A DNA stretch of 64,000 nt from Eubacterium plexicaudatum ASF492. GTDB taxonomy: Bacteria; Bacillota; Clostridia; Lachnospirales; Lachnospiraceae. The position numbers and the translations under genes were made by a program. The stretch spans positions 1,054,001 through 1,118,000 of the forward strand of contig NZ_AQFT02000001.1 in NCBI RefSeq assembly GCF_000364225.2, in the 5' to 3' direction. Below, one piece after another: positions 1-11,632 of the stretch; positions within the stretch are counted from its first letter, which is position 1; the number at the start of each line of letters is the position of its first letter. The notes beneath the pieces were generated by a model. It made no database searches. It was not told the origin of the DNA and saw only the letters and a program-made list of their open reading frames with translations.

Positions 1-748
1 CAGCGACCGAAAAAACAATCAATGCGATTAAGCATACGCTTGAGCAGAGAAAATCTGCGGCTATGATGGCAGAAAAAAGGAAGAATGACCTGGTAGTGTA
101 TCTTGCCCATGATTTAAAAACACCGCTTACGTCTGTGATTGGATATTTGACGTTACTCAGGGATGAGGACCAACTATCGGATGCATTAAGAGAAAAGTAT
201 GCGTCAATCGCATTGGCAAAGGCAGAACGGCTGGAGGGCCTGATCAGCGAATTTTTTGAGATTACACGCTTTAACCTTTCCGATATTACACTGGAATATC
301 GTGTGGTAAATTTAACCCGCATGCTGGAACAGCTGGTTTTTGAATTTAAACCGATATTTGCGGAAAAAATCTGAATTGTGAACTTATGATCGAGCCGAAT
401 AAAATGATTCGCTGCGACGTAAATAAAATGCAGCGGGTATTTGATAACCTGTTGCGAAATGCGGTAAATTACAGCTTTGAAAATACGGAGATTTTGATTG
501 CTGTCACGCAAAAGGAAGATAGGGTTCATATTAAAGTTACAAATCATGGAGCTACGATTCCAAAAGATAAACTGGAACATATTTTTGAACGGTTCTATCG
601 TCCGGATTCTTCCCGGAGCACGGGAAATGGCGGTGCGGGCCTGGGGCTTGCCATTGCAAAGGAAATTGTGACGCTGCACGGCGGAGCTATTACCGCCCAC
701 AGTGAAAATGAAACAATTACATTTGAAGTGACGATTGTTTCATCGTAG
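1..748 (+). CDS. VanS-like sensor histidine kinase, 5' partial, one frameshift
   Basis: This is the cytoplasmic half of a membrane sensor kinase of the VanS/PhoR group. The open frame enters from the left edge (from base 3), so the sensor and membrane segments lie outside. The H-box motif AHDLKTPLTSVIGY follows a HAMP-like helix. The ATP domain shows an N-box (DNLLRNAVNYS), an F-box region (IFERFYRPDSSR) and a G-box (GGAGLGLAIAKEIV). The frame breaks at the A run 364-369. One more A would give a continuous 248-residue segment, so I read the break as a sequencing error. A carboxypeptidase follows about 160 bases downstream, an arrangement often seen with VanS-like kinases that sense cell-wall stress. 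No vanH, vanA or vanX is present, so vancomycin resistance is not implied. Confidence 0.85.
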
Positions 749-807
749 GAAAATCGTAAGAAATTTCATATGAAAATTGAGATGTTCGTTGGATGGAACG
801 AAAGAAC

Positions 808-857
808 AGCACTCTTGTTTTTGATACAATCGTTGTATCAGAGCAAGAGTGCTTTTA
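808..857 (+). terminator. Rho-independent terminator after the kinase gene
   Basis: The arms AGCACTCTTG (808-817) and CAAGAGTGCT (844-853) are perfectly complementary and are followed by TTTT. A second small dyad, GATACAA/TTGTATC, lies inside the loop. The hairpin separates the kinase from the carboxypeptidase gene. Confidence 0.8.
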
Positions 858-912
858 TGTAGGTACGGATGCTGCTGTGCAAATTTCTCAGAAAGGTTAA
901 GAGGTGATGATT

Positions 913-2148
913 ATGAAACGAAAGAACAATAAAGCACGGAAAAAGATTTTCCGGATGAATCTATCCACGATTTTATGTTTGACTATGGTGGCTGTATTTG
1001 CTGCAGGGTGCGGTTTCAGGAAGCAGGGCAGCGGCAACGTTATTGATTCCGATGCGCAAAGCAGTGTGCAGCCTGACGAAACGGAGAAAATCGAGCGTAA
1101 TACGGATTTTATCGAAACAGGTGAAGAGCGTGACGAAACCGCATTTATTTCCGATCGGAGCGATTCTTTTTCCGTGGATATTACGGCGGCAAATGTCATT
1201 GTGGTGGAGGCTGATACGAATCTTGTGTTGTACCGGAAAAACAGCAGCGACAGGATTGCTCCGGCCAGTACGGCGAAGATAATTATGGCTTTGACGGCAC
1301 TGGATGTTTGTTCCGCAGAAGATTGTGTGACGGTTGGTTCGGAAATTATGATGATGCATGATGATTCGTCGAGAGCATGGCTGAACCAGGGGGATACCCC
1401 ATATGCATTAACTTAACTGAAAGCAGCTTATAGCGGGCGTTTGTCAGGAATCTTCTTAATGCAGAAATCATTTTTATCTATTGATTGGCATTGTTTTTGC
1501 AATATCCAGGCAAAAGGAAAAGCTCAAAGCCCTTAATTTACCAGCATTCCAGGAAAGTTAGTGCAAATGGGGGATACCCTGACAATCCGTCAGCTCCTGA
1601 TTGCGTTATTGCTTCCTTCCGGAAATGATGCGGCTTATGCACTTGCGGTTCATACAGGCAGAAAGATAGCAGGGGATAATCATTTGTCAAATGAACAGGC
1701 CGTGGAGGTATTTATGGATGCGGTCAATGAAAAGGCAAAAGAGCTTGGCGCCGAACATTCAAACTTTGTCGTTCCGGACGGGTATGATGCCGAGGGGCAA
1801 TATACAACAGCCTGTGATCTGGCTATTATTGCAAAAGCATGTCTGGACAACCCAGATATTGCCAGGATTGTGGCGAAAGAAAAATCATATGAAAGATGGA
1901 CAGGCGGCAGGGAGGTTACTTACCAAAATACAAACAAACTTCTGGATTCGGGCAGTCCGTATTATTATCCGGAGGCAATCGGAATGAAGACGGGAACCAG
2001 CAGTCTTGCGGGAGCCGGTCTGGTTTCGGCGGCAGTGATAAATGAAAAAACGTATGTCAGTATAGTTATGGGAGCAGCTACCAAAGATTCCTTATTTCAG
2101 GACAGCATCATCATTTATGATGCCATTAAGGAGTTACGGAAAAGGTAA
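913..2148 (+). pseudogene. D-alanyl-D-alanine carboxypeptidase (S11) lipoprotein, interrupted by an insertion
   Basis: Before interruption this encoded a peptidoglycan D,D-carboxypeptidase of the S11 (DacA-like) family, about 351 residues. It begins with a lipoprotein signal (lipobox FAAGC) at the ATG at 913, with GAGGTG just upstream. All three active-site motifs are visible: SxxK as STAK in APASTAKI, SxN as SGN in LPSGNDAA, and KTG in GMKTGTSS. A 180-base segment (about 1389-1579) lies between residues corresponding to WLNQGDT and LTIRQLL. The insertion keeps the frame but brings a stop at 1414-1416, so only a signal peptide plus the SxxK segment can be made. The gene sits downstream of the VanS-like kinase and probably trimmed pentapeptides under its control. 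Whether any strain copy is intact is unknown. Confidence 0.85.
1389..1579. mobile_element. 180-bp MITE-like insertion in the carboxypeptidase gene
   Basis: The 11-base sequence GGGGGATACCC occurs at 1389-1399 and again at 1569-1579, exactly 180 bases apart. Just inside lie imperfect inverted ends: CCCCATATGCATTAACTT on the left and, on the complement of the right end, CCCCATTTGCACTAACTT. Removing one repeat unit restores a continuous S11 reading frame. No coding capacity is present. Direct flanking repeats plus terminal inverted repeats and a small size fit a MITE. The exact boundary between target duplication and terminal repeat is ambiguous because the two share G/C runs. Confidence 0.75.
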
Positions 2149-2243
2149 ACGGAACGGTACAATAATAAGGTGAAAAATAAATTAAAGTTTATTTTATATT
2201 GCAATAAAGTTTCGTTGCAGGTAGAATGGAACCATGAAAAATC

Positions 2244-3462
2244 ATGAAAAATAAAGAAGAATTCCGATTATTTGTTAGAGCGGCTATGCTGTTTTTCAGG
2301 AGTGGATATTCTTTGCTTTTGTATGGACAAGTACTTTCATTATCAGGAATATGTAAATTTTAACCCTTTTAAAGAAAATGTGGAATTCAGGGACAGTCTT
2401 ATGAAAGCTGCAGATGAACAGAATGTTCCATTGATTTTCCTTGATTCCCATGACATAGTGTTCGCATGTATTCGCCAGGATGTTGGCATGAAATCGGATG
2501 CATATGTTATGGTTGGGCCAGTTGCGTTAAAATATAAGTCCAGGGTTGAGCTGCATTACTATTATCGTGATTATGGAATGAAAAAAGGTACGGAAAGGCC
2601 GCTGCCGGTACTTCATTTTACCAAGATCATCGAACTGGTGGCGCTTGTCGCGGGAATTTTGACAGAGACGCATTATACATATGATCAGCTGATCAAAGGA
2701 AATCATTTCGATAGTTACCTTGAACAGATATTGGAAGAAGAACAAAAAAGGTTTGCAATAGATCAGGACTGTTTTGCACATCATACTTACGAAGAGGAAC
2801 GAAAGCTTTTAAATGCCGTAAGAGAGGGGCGGACAGAAGAAGCGGTGAAGCTTAGTATGGTGATAGACAGCAGTGTCGGGCATATGTCAAAAAAGGTGGA
2901 ACTGCAGTGGAGCAAGACAGCTACGGTAGCGATTGCTCTTTGTACCCGTGCGGCAATCGAAGGCGGGCTTTCTCCAACAGAGGCATATCAGGTCAGTGAC
3001 TTTTATGAGCAGAAATGTGATGAGTGCAAAAATGCAGGGGAGCTCGTGGATTGCAGAAACCGTGCCGTATATGATCTTGCCCAACGTGTTCGAAAAAGAC
3101 GGGAAATCAGTGCAAAATCGAACTATGTGGAAAGATGCTGTGATTATATTCAAAAGCATTACCGGGAAAAAATCCATCCGGGCGATCTGGCAGACAGTCT
3201 GGAACTGAATCCCAGTTATCTTTCACGGATATTTTCAAAAGAAATGGGAATGAGCATGCAGGAATATATTGTGAAAGAGCGTGTTCGGCGTGCGGCCAAT
3301 ATGCTGATGTATTCCGACCTGGAAATAGCAAAGATCGGAGATTATGTAAATTTTCCATCGCAAAGCTATTTTGGAAAGATGTTTAAGAAATATATGCACA
3401 TGACGCCGGGAAAGTACCGGAATTTATATAAACCAAAAGAATTTACGGATAATAACAAATAA
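2244..3462 (+). CDS. AraC-family transcriptional regulator
   Basis: The last 100 residues form the two helix-turn-helix motifs of AraC/XylS proteins (PSYLSRIFSKEMGMSMQEY and the conserved FPSQSYFGKMFKKYMHMTPGKY region). The first 270 residues are an alpha/beta sensor-like domain that I cannot assign to a named family. The open frame begins only at a TTG at 2272. An ATG at 2244 reads MKNKEEF and joins the same frame if one C near 2263-2265 is removed, giving 405 residues and the more natural N-terminus. It precedes the transporter and glucosidase genes and probably activates them. This is the only likely single-base insertion seen in the window; the other shifts look like lost bases. Confidence 0.85.
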
Positions 3463-3470
3463 ATGTCCTT

Positions 3471-3507
3471 AGCAGAGTGGAAAGTCAAATCTCCACTCTG
3501 CTTTTGC
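3471..3507 (+). terminator. Terminator after the AraC gene
   Basis: AGCAGAGTGGA (3471-3481) pairs with TCCACTCTGCT (3492-3502) around a 10-base loop and is followed by TTT. It lies just after the regulator stop codon. Confidence 0.85.
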
Positions 3508-3942
3508 AGTTTTATATAAAAAATAAAAACAGGTAATAAAAGGTACAAAAAAGTAAATAGCGTTACAAAGTGGAAAATAAAAATCGGATATAATCAGTCT
3601 AACAAGAAAAATATAAGAATTGGCCGGCAAAAATAAGTAATGAATGCTGTCTGCCTGACCGGTATGCTGGTTCCATATTATTCTATGGTGTCTCTGCTAA
3701 CTGCAAATCCGTATGAACGTGGGTTATTAGGCAATATTCAGCAGATTTTTCAGACACTTGGCAATGTAGTTGTAAATGCTACATTTATTACGTTGCTGAG
3801 CAAATTTACGAGCAGCACGAAAACGGTATATACACAGCGTGCATTTACGATTGCAATGCTTATATACTGTTTGCTGATGGTTGTGATTTCGCTGTTTTGT
3901 GTATATAATATACCACTTTACAACTTTTTGAAGAATAAAATA

Positions 3943-4028
3943 ACGTACAAGGCACTTTCTGGTGTATAATAAGTTTGCGAACAAATCTACACGAAAGAGA
4001 GTGACCTTGTACGTCAAACTTATTATAC
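3943..4028. repeat. Two interlocked perfect inverted repeats (possible pseudoknot) in the IS leader
   Basis: ACGTACAAGG (3943-3952) is complementary to CCTTGTACGT (4005-4014). GTATAATAAGTTTG (3964-3977) is complementary to CAAACTTATTATAC (4015-4028). The order is A, B, A', B', which cannot form nested hairpins at once but matches an H-type pseudoknot in RNA, or two alternative stems. It lies between the IS left end and the transposase reading frame. Confidence 0.7.
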
Positions 4029-4120
4029 AACGAAAATAATCTAATTGGTAGACTGTACCGTTATTTTATATTTATTTTAAAACTTTTTCCGCACCAACCA
4101 TTGAGACCCTGTTTTTACTT

Positions 4121-5361
4121 GTGTTATCCATTCTGGCTATGGAATCGGCAGATTCCATCCGTTCCCTGTACAGGCATTTTTTATCAAGGATTACAAAGAA
4201 ATCCCTGAATGCATTTTACTATGCATGTTCCTATGCAAAGGCTGATTATTCCAGGTTTATGAACGTCACTGCAGGACTGTCTTTGAAGCTTATACCGGAA
4301 AAACTCCAGTCACAGCCTGTTTTTCTTTGTATTGATGACACGATGGTTCCGAAATTCGGCAAAAAATTTGAGGATATTTCAAAACTTTTTGACCACGCAG
4401 CGCATAACGGCTCCAATTATCTGAACGGACACTGTTTTGTAAGCGTAATGGTCTGTGTCCCAGTATGGAATAAAGGCAGGATCCACTATCTTTCCGTTCC
4501 GCTTGGATACCGCATGTGGCAGAAAAAGGAGTCAAAGCTGGAGCTTGCCGCGTCCATGATCCGTCAGGTGATGCCGGAATTCAGTGGCAGGAAAAATGTT
4601 ATCATTCTCTGTGACAGCTGGTATGTAAAGAAAAACCTTGTTTCCATCATAGACGAATACGAAAACCTTGACATTATAGGAAATGCCAGGTCTGATTCTG
4701 TCATTTATGACCTGCCGCCACAGCGGACGGGGAAAAGGGGACGGCCAGCATCGCATGGAAAAAGGCTTTCTATCCATGATGATTTTACTCTGTCTGATGA
4801 AAAATCGGTGATTACTATATGGCTGCACGCCATGTCCTTACTAACATCTTTGGCAGAAGGACAGTCCTGGCCTATGTGACATCTGCGGACAAGAAAAATG
4901 GCAGCAGGCGCCTGTTTTTCAGCACAGTCTTCCCGGAACAGCTTCAGATATTCTGCGCATGGCAGGAGAAATCCCCGCTGAACCAGACAGGGAGCGGCCG
5001 GATGCCGTTTATCCCCCTGATGCTGTATGCATTTCGATGGCCGATAGAAGTTAGTTATTACGAACAGAAAACTTTCTGGTCATTGTGCAGTTACATGGTC
5101 CGCAGCCGCAAAGGGATTGAAATGCTGGTCAATCTGATTAACATTTCATACTGTGCAATGAAGCTGCTGCCATATCAGCACGAGGCGCTTTTTAAATATC
5201 AGACAGAAAGCGTGCAGGAGTTTCGGTTTGCGCTAAGCGAACAAATTCGCCAGCAGGTATTTTATGCCATTTTCGTAGAAAAAGTCGAAACCAGCATAAA
5301 ATCAAAAGCCTTAATAAATGCCTTAAAACAGCTAATTCAGAAACAGGGGCATCATTTATAA
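4121..5361 (+). CDS. DDE transposase (IS701/DDE_5-like), one frameshift
   Basis: The enzyme cuts and joins the ends of its own IS. The catalytic acidic residues are probably those in LCIDDTMVPKFGKKF, in IILCDSWYVKKN and in RWPIEVSYYEQKTFW. The frame changes at the A run 4800-4804; one more A joins the two parts into about 413 residues. The start is uncertain. The GTG at 4121 opens the annotated frame, but the same frame continues upstream as far as 4052 with typical N-terminal sequence (FSAPTIETLFLLVLS), so a non-ATG start or a second lost base upstream is possible. The last codons lie just inside the right inverted end. Confidence 0.85.
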
Positions 5362-5842
5362 AGTTGTAAAGTAGTGTATATAATACGAAAGAGCGTGTAA
5401 AAGATGCCGAAATATCAAAAGCAGAAACAGTGAAAAGAAAAATGATGAAAATGTAATGGCGGCCGGATTTGCACTGACAGGTCTTTCCGGTGGGAATGCT
5501 GTCATGATGACCATCAGTAATGTGTTGAAAGGCTGTGGTGTCGGTATGGCTGGCAGCATGGCGCTGGGCATGGTAGGAGATACGATTACATATGGAAAAT
5601 TAAAGAGCGGTATTGATACGGTCGGTATGGGAAATGCGGGTATTTCTGCGACGCAGAAAATCGGTCTTGGCCTTGGGCAGGCGGTGTTCGGATGGGGCCT
5701 TACGGCAGCAGGAATGGACGGGACACCGGATGCGCAGGGAATTGCCCAGCCGGAGAGTGTTACAGCGGCTATCAATTTTATGTATGGCTGGCTGCCGGCA
5801 GTTATGGCAGGCGTTATGTTTATTTTGTTCCTTTTGTTTTAG

Positions 5843-7279
<1,437 letters not shown>

Positions 7280-7401
7280 ATGCCGCTGGCAGGATGGCAA
7301 TGAAAAATGGAGATTTGGAGGTAGTGGTATGATATCGGATCATTTTTATACGAGCGATAAAATTACGGACCATATGGATGCGGTCAAAAGCAGGACGGGG
7401 G

Positions 7402-7647
7402 AAATTATGTATCTGATCAAGGGATCGGTGGGCGGGACATTTACAAAGTACGCCGTTATGGATGAAAATTCGAATTTTTACGGAAAAGATAAAGTACCGA
7501 CAGCGACAGGTTCTTTGGAAGAATTTGTTGATATGCTGGTGGCGATCTATGAAAATTACAGGGATACGGTATGTGGGTAAGTTTTTTAACGACTCCAATC
7601 TGATAGGGGCGCTGTATGTGTATCTGCGGGAAATGTTGATGAAATAG
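7402..7647 (+). pseudogene. ROK-family sugar kinase remnant with internal deletion
   Basis: The first part reads as the N-terminal nucleotide-binding edge of ROK proteins (MYLI..VGGTFTKYAVMDEN, LEEFVDMLVAIYENY). About 60 codons later a different frame reads GKFFNDSNLIGALYVYL, which is the typical C-terminus of the same family. Everything between, roughly 200 residues expected for a protein near 300, is missing. It cannot be a functional kinase. It directly follows the 6-phospho-beta-glucosidase and would have phosphorylated the released sugar or its analogue. Confidence 0.7.
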
Positions 7648-7661
7648 GAAGGAGAGATTTC

Positions 7662-7920
7662 ATGTATAAGGAAAAAATCAGGATTTGGGAGGAAAATGAA
7701 TACAACTATTCGATGGCGTTAGGATTCGTGCCACACTTTATGACATATCTGCATGAAGACAGTTTAAAAGCATGTAACGCAGGACACACCGCCCTGTTTT
7801 TTGTGGCACACAGCGACAGATGAAACGGTTCCGGTAGAAAATACCGTTCTGTTTGCAGAGGCATGTAAAAAGCACAATGTAAAGTATGCATACCATATGA
7901 GTGATTTCGGAAACTCTTGA
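7662..7920 (+). pseudogene. Acetyl-esterase-like alpha/beta hydrolase remnant
   Basis: A good ribosome site (GGAGAG) precedes the ATG at 7662. The start MYKEKIRIWEENEY and FVPHFMTYLHED match the N-terminus of cytoplasmic xylan/acetyl-esterase-like hydrolases. After a junction near 7770-7790 another frame reads CFLWHTATDETVPVEN, the region carrying the catalytic aspartate near the C-terminus. The middle with the nucleophile serine is gone. Like the ROK remnant beside it, both ends are preserved and the centre lost. Confidence 0.6.
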
Positions 7921-8086
7921 ATAATGGATTGAAATTTATGCCAAAAAGAATATTGGGATGTATCTGCTGTAAATATGAATAAGAATCGTTCGCTTATAAT
8001 TATAGTTGTTTATTTTAGGCGCACTTCACCCTTGCTCTATTGGACGTCATAAAATCACGTGTGTAATTGAAATGTTTGGATGCCGT
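7921..8086. other. Intergenic segment between the esterase remnant and the IS cluster
   Basis: I see no gene or clear signal in these 166 bases. They probably contain the right end of the adjacent transposon, but I could not find a matching inverted end. Confidence 0.4.
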
Positions 8087-9696
8087 TTAGTCGATGATGT
8101 TTTTGCTTTGTTTTTTCATCCATGCGTCTGCATGGATGTTTATGCCGGCAATTACTGCAAAAAAGTATATCTTTTTCTTCGGTGGATGCCCATGGCATGC
8201 AGATGGTAATCGTTTAGGATGCGGTTATTTACCCGTTCGCAGGATGTGCGGTTTTTATAAATTTTTTTGTATTCCTGCGTGCCTCTGGCAACGGGCGGAT
8301 AAAGGCGCGCATCCCAGTCAGGTTTTGTATAGACGCACCGCCCATAGGAGGATTTCGAGCATTTATCCCGGCACGGGCAGGCATCCACTTTGTTACAGGC
8401 CAGCGGGCAGCGCCATTTGCACCGGCTGCGGCCGGAACAATAGCCCCAGTATACCATCCGGTATCCGGCCTGGCAGACAGGCGTGCCATCTTTATCAACT
8501 TTGATTTCATCCGGGATGGATTTTGGCATGCCACGGTTAGCGTTTAGGTCAATAAAAGGCCGGATGCCCCATGTTTTGCAAAGGTTATAGGTCGGATAGT
8601 TGTCATTCGCGGAATCAAAGCAGAGGTTTTGGACCGTTATGTCGGGGTTCAAAACGCGAAATTCTTTGAGCGTGACAATGCCGCTGACACTGTCATGGCG
8701 TCTGGCATCCAGGAGACGGATGTGTAAAGGAAGATCCACGCTAAGCCGGCTGTCATGGTAAGACAGCATATACAGCGTATAGCCAAAATAGTAAGTTCCA
8801 AGGTCACTGTCCCATCCCCAGTGTGCATCCGGATCGGAAAAATGCCGCGGACAGTTACAGCGTTTTTCTTTATGAGCGGGGCAGCTGCATACTTTATGCC
8901 CGTAAGGGCTGGCATGGGTATGGACGCAGGTCCCGTCACCGGAAAGTGTAATGCCGTCCTTATTTATAAGGCCGCGCCGTATGGATGGAAGGATGGCGGC
9001 AACGCGGAATGCCTCATGGAGAAGCTTTTCATAATAAAAAGGGAATGTATCCCTGGAAACAGCGGCGTTTGCCATAATTTTAGTGATTTCAGGATGTCTG
9101 TTTGGAAGTTTCTTTCCTTTGCCAGGTTTCATGGCAGGCTTCCTGTTTTTATGGGCGGGAAAGCATTCTTTCCTGCCGGACTTGTAGAACTGCTTATCCT
9201 GAAGCCAGAGACGGTCAATAAAATCATAATAAGAGCCGAGCGGTGGCAGGGAATGCGGCGTACATCCAATTAAAAACGCCGGAAGGCTGTCTGACTTGAG
9301 TTTTTCCACCCAGGCGGCAATGCTGACATAGCCTTGATGCAGCATAAGGATTAGAGAACGCAGAATCTGGGTCTGGTTTATGGCCGGACGGCCAAGGGGC
9401 GGGTAGCAAGGCTGCAAAAGTTTCATGACAGGGTCAAGATTCAGGAGCCTAAGTTTTTCCCTTGAGGCAGCGAATTCACCGGTTAGCCTGGAACGCTGAG
9501 AATGATCAAAATGAACTTTAGCCTCATGCAGGAAATGACAGTATTCCTGATGGGACTGCCAATTTAATCTCTCAGGGTCTAATTCCCCGCAGCTCTGCTG
9601 CGTAACAAACTTTTTCAAATAGTAGAGGCTGTGATATACTAAAGGAAAAAGGAAGGGGAATTGTGGGGTGAGTGAGTACATACACAAATCGCACAA
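8087..9696 (-). CDS. IS1182-like DDE transposase, one frameshift
   Basis: This resembles IS1182/DDE_Tnp_1 transposases, about 536 residues if repaired. Recognisable parts are the N-terminal region (LGRPAINQTQILRSLILM), the first catalytic aspartate in LSGDGTCVHTHASPYG, the second in LCFDSANDNYPTY, and a Cys-rich insert (about ten cysteines, including CPCRDKC) before the glutamate region. The uninterrupted frame stops at 8152, but adding one base to the A run 8159-8164 (plus strand) extends it to a natural C-terminus ending in NIID at 8087. The first 35 or so codons run into the left end of the neighbouring IS200 element, so the true start may have been replaced when that element inserted. Confidence 0.75.
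9585..9602. repeat. Likely left-end hairpin of the IS200-like element
   Basis: CGCAG and CTGCG flank CTCTG within CCCCGCAGCTCTGCTGCG. The same core recurs at the right end (10157-10172 continued at 11633), as expected for the subterminal hairpins of IS200/IS605 elements. The spacing to the transposase start is about 65 bases. Confidence 0.5.
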
Positions 9697-10138
9697 TGTA
9701 TCAGTGCTTATGTATCATTTTGTGTGTCCAGCGAAATATCGGCGAGTAGTAATAGATGATGAAGTAGACCAGGTGATCAGAGAAACATGTGAAGAGATAG
9801 AAAAGCGGTATGAGATAAAGTTTATAGAGGTAGGAACAGATAAAGACCATGTACATTTTCTGATACAATCCGTGCCAACATACAGCCCACAAAAAATAAT
9901 ACAAAGAGTGAAAAGCATAATAGCCAAAGAAGTATTTGCCAAATGTCCCCAGGTGAAGAAAAAATTATGGGGAGGGGAATTTTGGACAGACGGATATTAT
10001 GTTGCCACAGTAGGGGAACATGGAAATGAAGCGGTGATATCAAAATATGTAAGAGAACAAGGGCAAGAAAAAGAGTATAAGAAGCTTTATCAAAGCGCAC
10101 TGGAGCCAAAACAGTTGAGCTTATGGGATTATATGTAG
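9668..10138 (+). CDS. tnpA: IS200/IS605-family Y1 transposase TnpA
   Basis: This small single-strand transposase (156 residues) nicks and joins DNA through a tyrosine. The HUH metal site is DHVHFLI and the catalytic tyrosine lies in TDGYYVATVGEHGNE. The full family length is present and the start is a GTG at 9668 after a purine-rich site. There is no TnpB gene next to it, so it is of the IS200 type. It overlaps the antisense start of the IS1182-like transposase by 29 bases, which is consistent with IS200 having inserted into that element. Its right-end hairpin has been split by the next IS. Confidence 0.92.
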   Translation: MSEYIHKSHNVSVLMYHFVCPAKYRRVVIDDEVDQVIRETCEEIEKRYEIKFIEVGTDKDHVHFLIQSVPTYSPQKIIQRVKSIIAKEVFAKCPQVKKKLWGGEFWTDGYYVATVGEHGNEAVISKYVREQGQEKEYKKLYQSALEPKQLSLWDYM

Positions 10139-10156
10139 TGAAGCCACCCTTCAGAT

Positions 10157-10172
10157 ACCCCGCAGCTCTGCT
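10157..10172. repeat. Right-end hairpin of the IS200 element, split by another IS
   Basis: ACCCCGCAGCTCTGCT here continues as GCGGGGT at 11633-11639 on the far side of the inserted IS. Joined, the sequence forms a nine-base stem ACCCCGCAG/CTGCGGGGT around CTCTG. Confidence 0.6.
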
Positions 10173-11632
10173 CTTAACTTGACCCACAATTATAACATAT
10201 ATTTTCGATAAGCAAGTAATGAGCAAAGAACCTCTAAGCCCTGACAAATAGAACGTGCTCCGGGCATACCATCGCTCGGAGCACCTTTTATTCCACTCAG
10301 AATCCCTAAATCATAAATCGCCTCTTTCAGTGTATATGTTTCAGGAATTTCTTTTGTTTTTCTTGCACAGCAGTATAATATTTTCCATTCTTCTTTATCA
10401 AACACAATTTCACTCGAGATTTCCGGACATATTTTTCCTAAATAAGTCAAATTTAGTATCTGCAGTGCGATAACCGAATATAGTAATGTTAAAAATTTTA
10501 ATCTCTCATATTCCCTCGCCTGATTTTTCTCTATTTTGCATCCACTTTTTAAGATGAAATGAAAACGTTCTATTTTCCATCTGTGTGCATAACATTGTAT
10601 CAGCTTTTCTATATCTTTTTCGTTTTTTACTCTTACCGTTGTTAGCAGAAACCATTCGGTTCCTTTTTTTCCGGATTCATGTACATAAATTGCTGTTAGT
10701 ACAAGTTTTTCTCGTATATGTTTTTCTGTTCTCCTTTTGGACAGTGAACCACAACCTCTTTATAATGATAATCCATTTTTACATTTCTGGCTGGAATGTG
10801 TTCTTTGGGATTCCTGCCCATCCTGACAACCATACTTCCAGCCACAGGAGACTGGTGGAGTTCATGAAAAATCTTTTTTCCGTCATCCACCATGCGGTTT
10901 TGCACTAGCCGAATCAGAAAATTTTCTCCCAAATCTGCAGCGTTCGAAAAAATTCATAAAAATCTCCTTCACGGTCACATACTGTCAATACCGGAATATC
11001 TTCTGCAACCCTCTGATGAATTTCGTTCATTGTATGAATCCATCGGTAGCTCTCTTTTTCTTCTATTGGCCTGGAACGTTTTTCATCTTTTGTTCCAGAG
11101 TCATCCCTGCGTACATCCCTCGTATGTATTTCCTGATAAAGAAGGCCCAGGGGAATTCCCTGGTCTGTGGCCGCTATACAAGAATGTACAAGCATTCCCC
11201 TCTGTTCCGTACTGCAATGGTATCCCATTCCTTTGATTGCTTTCCGGTTTCCAAATCCAACAGATGTGGTATCCTGAATGGCAAGTATCCAATCTGCATC
11301 CGCATGTTTCATTTTTTCTACAGTTGCCCTAGATACACTATCCAACAGTTCATCCCTGGATACATCCTTATTACTAAAGAAGCGATACGCTGCTTTTGCA
11401 GAACTTCTGGATCCGGCTGCAGCCCAGGTGGATTTATCTGGCGCTGCAGCAAATGCATCCATAATTTTAAAAAAACGTGATTTCAAACGCTGATCAACAA
11501 ATTTTACATCTACAAATTCCGTTTCCCAATTCGTATATTCTGCCGTCATACGGATCACCTCTTTTTCTTTAGTATAGCATAGAAACAAGAGGATATCCAT
11601 ATAAACTTGTGGGTCAAGTTAAGAGCTCTGCT
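10164..11632. mobile_element. IS4-family (IS50-like) insertion sequence with 9-bp target duplication
   Basis: AGCTCTGCT is duplicated at 10164-10172 and 11624-11632. The element between (10173-11623, 1451 bases) has inverted ends CTTAACTTGACCCACAA (10173-10189) and its complement ending at 11623. It carries one transposase on the minus strand. A 9-base duplication is usual for IS50/Tn5-type elements. The target was the right-end hairpin of the IS200 element. Confidence 0.9.
10190..11549 (-). CDS. Tn5/IS50-like DDE transposase, two frameshifts
   Basis: The N-terminal DNA-binding domain typical of Tn5 transposase is visible (WETEFVDVKFVDQRLKSR, SRSSAKAAYRFFSNKD). Catalytic residues are in AIQDTTSVGFG and LTVCDREGDFYEFF, and the glutamate is in HRWKIERFHFILKSGCKIE, matching the Y-x2-R-x3-E-x6-K signature. 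Two shifts, at the runs 10947-10952 and 10706-10710 (plus strand), are each cured by one extra base and give 453 residues, close to the 476 of IS50. I chose the ATG at 11549 because AGAGGTGAT lies upstream and it begins MTAEYTNWE. Confidence 0.88.

Larger units (their letters stand above)
3901..5385. mobile_element. IS4-superfamily insertion sequence (about 1.46 kb) in the symporter gene
   Basis: Flanking direct repeats GTATATAATA are at 3901-3910 and 5376-5385. Inverted ends ACCACTTTACAACTTT (3912-3927) and its near-complement AAAGTTGTAAAGTAGT (5360-5375) differ at one position. A single DDE transposase occupies most of the element. The leader between left end and transposase holds two interlocked inverted repeats described separately. 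Confidence 0.85.
3640..5842 (+). pseudogene. GPH-family sugar:cation symporter remnant, split by an IS
   Basis: The 5' piece (3640-3910) encodes membrane helices of a MelB/UidB-type glycoside symporter (PYYSMVSLLTANPYERG region). The 3' piece (from 5386 to 5842) encodes later helices (GGNAVMMTISNVLKGCG, GDTITYGKLKSG). An insertion sequence with a 10-base target duplication separates them at codons reading C-V-Y-N-T. Even after excising the IS, the first helices and the segment expected around helix 7 are absent, and a one-base shift lies in the A run 5438-5442. The gene therefore lost parts as well as being disrupted. It stands between an AraC regulator and a 6-phospho-beta-glucosidase, so it probably carried beta-glucosides or a related glycoside. 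Confidence 0.8.

Noticed and set aside
1-2148. A vancomycin-resistance cluster
   Set aside because: Only a VanS-like kinase and a broken S11 carboxypeptidase are present; no ligase, dehydrogenase or dipeptidase genes follow. The pair is common in clostridia without resistance.
7330-7580. A functional small ROK-like protein
   Set aside because: It holds only the first strands of the fold; the C-terminal piece of the same family follows in another frame after a large deletion.
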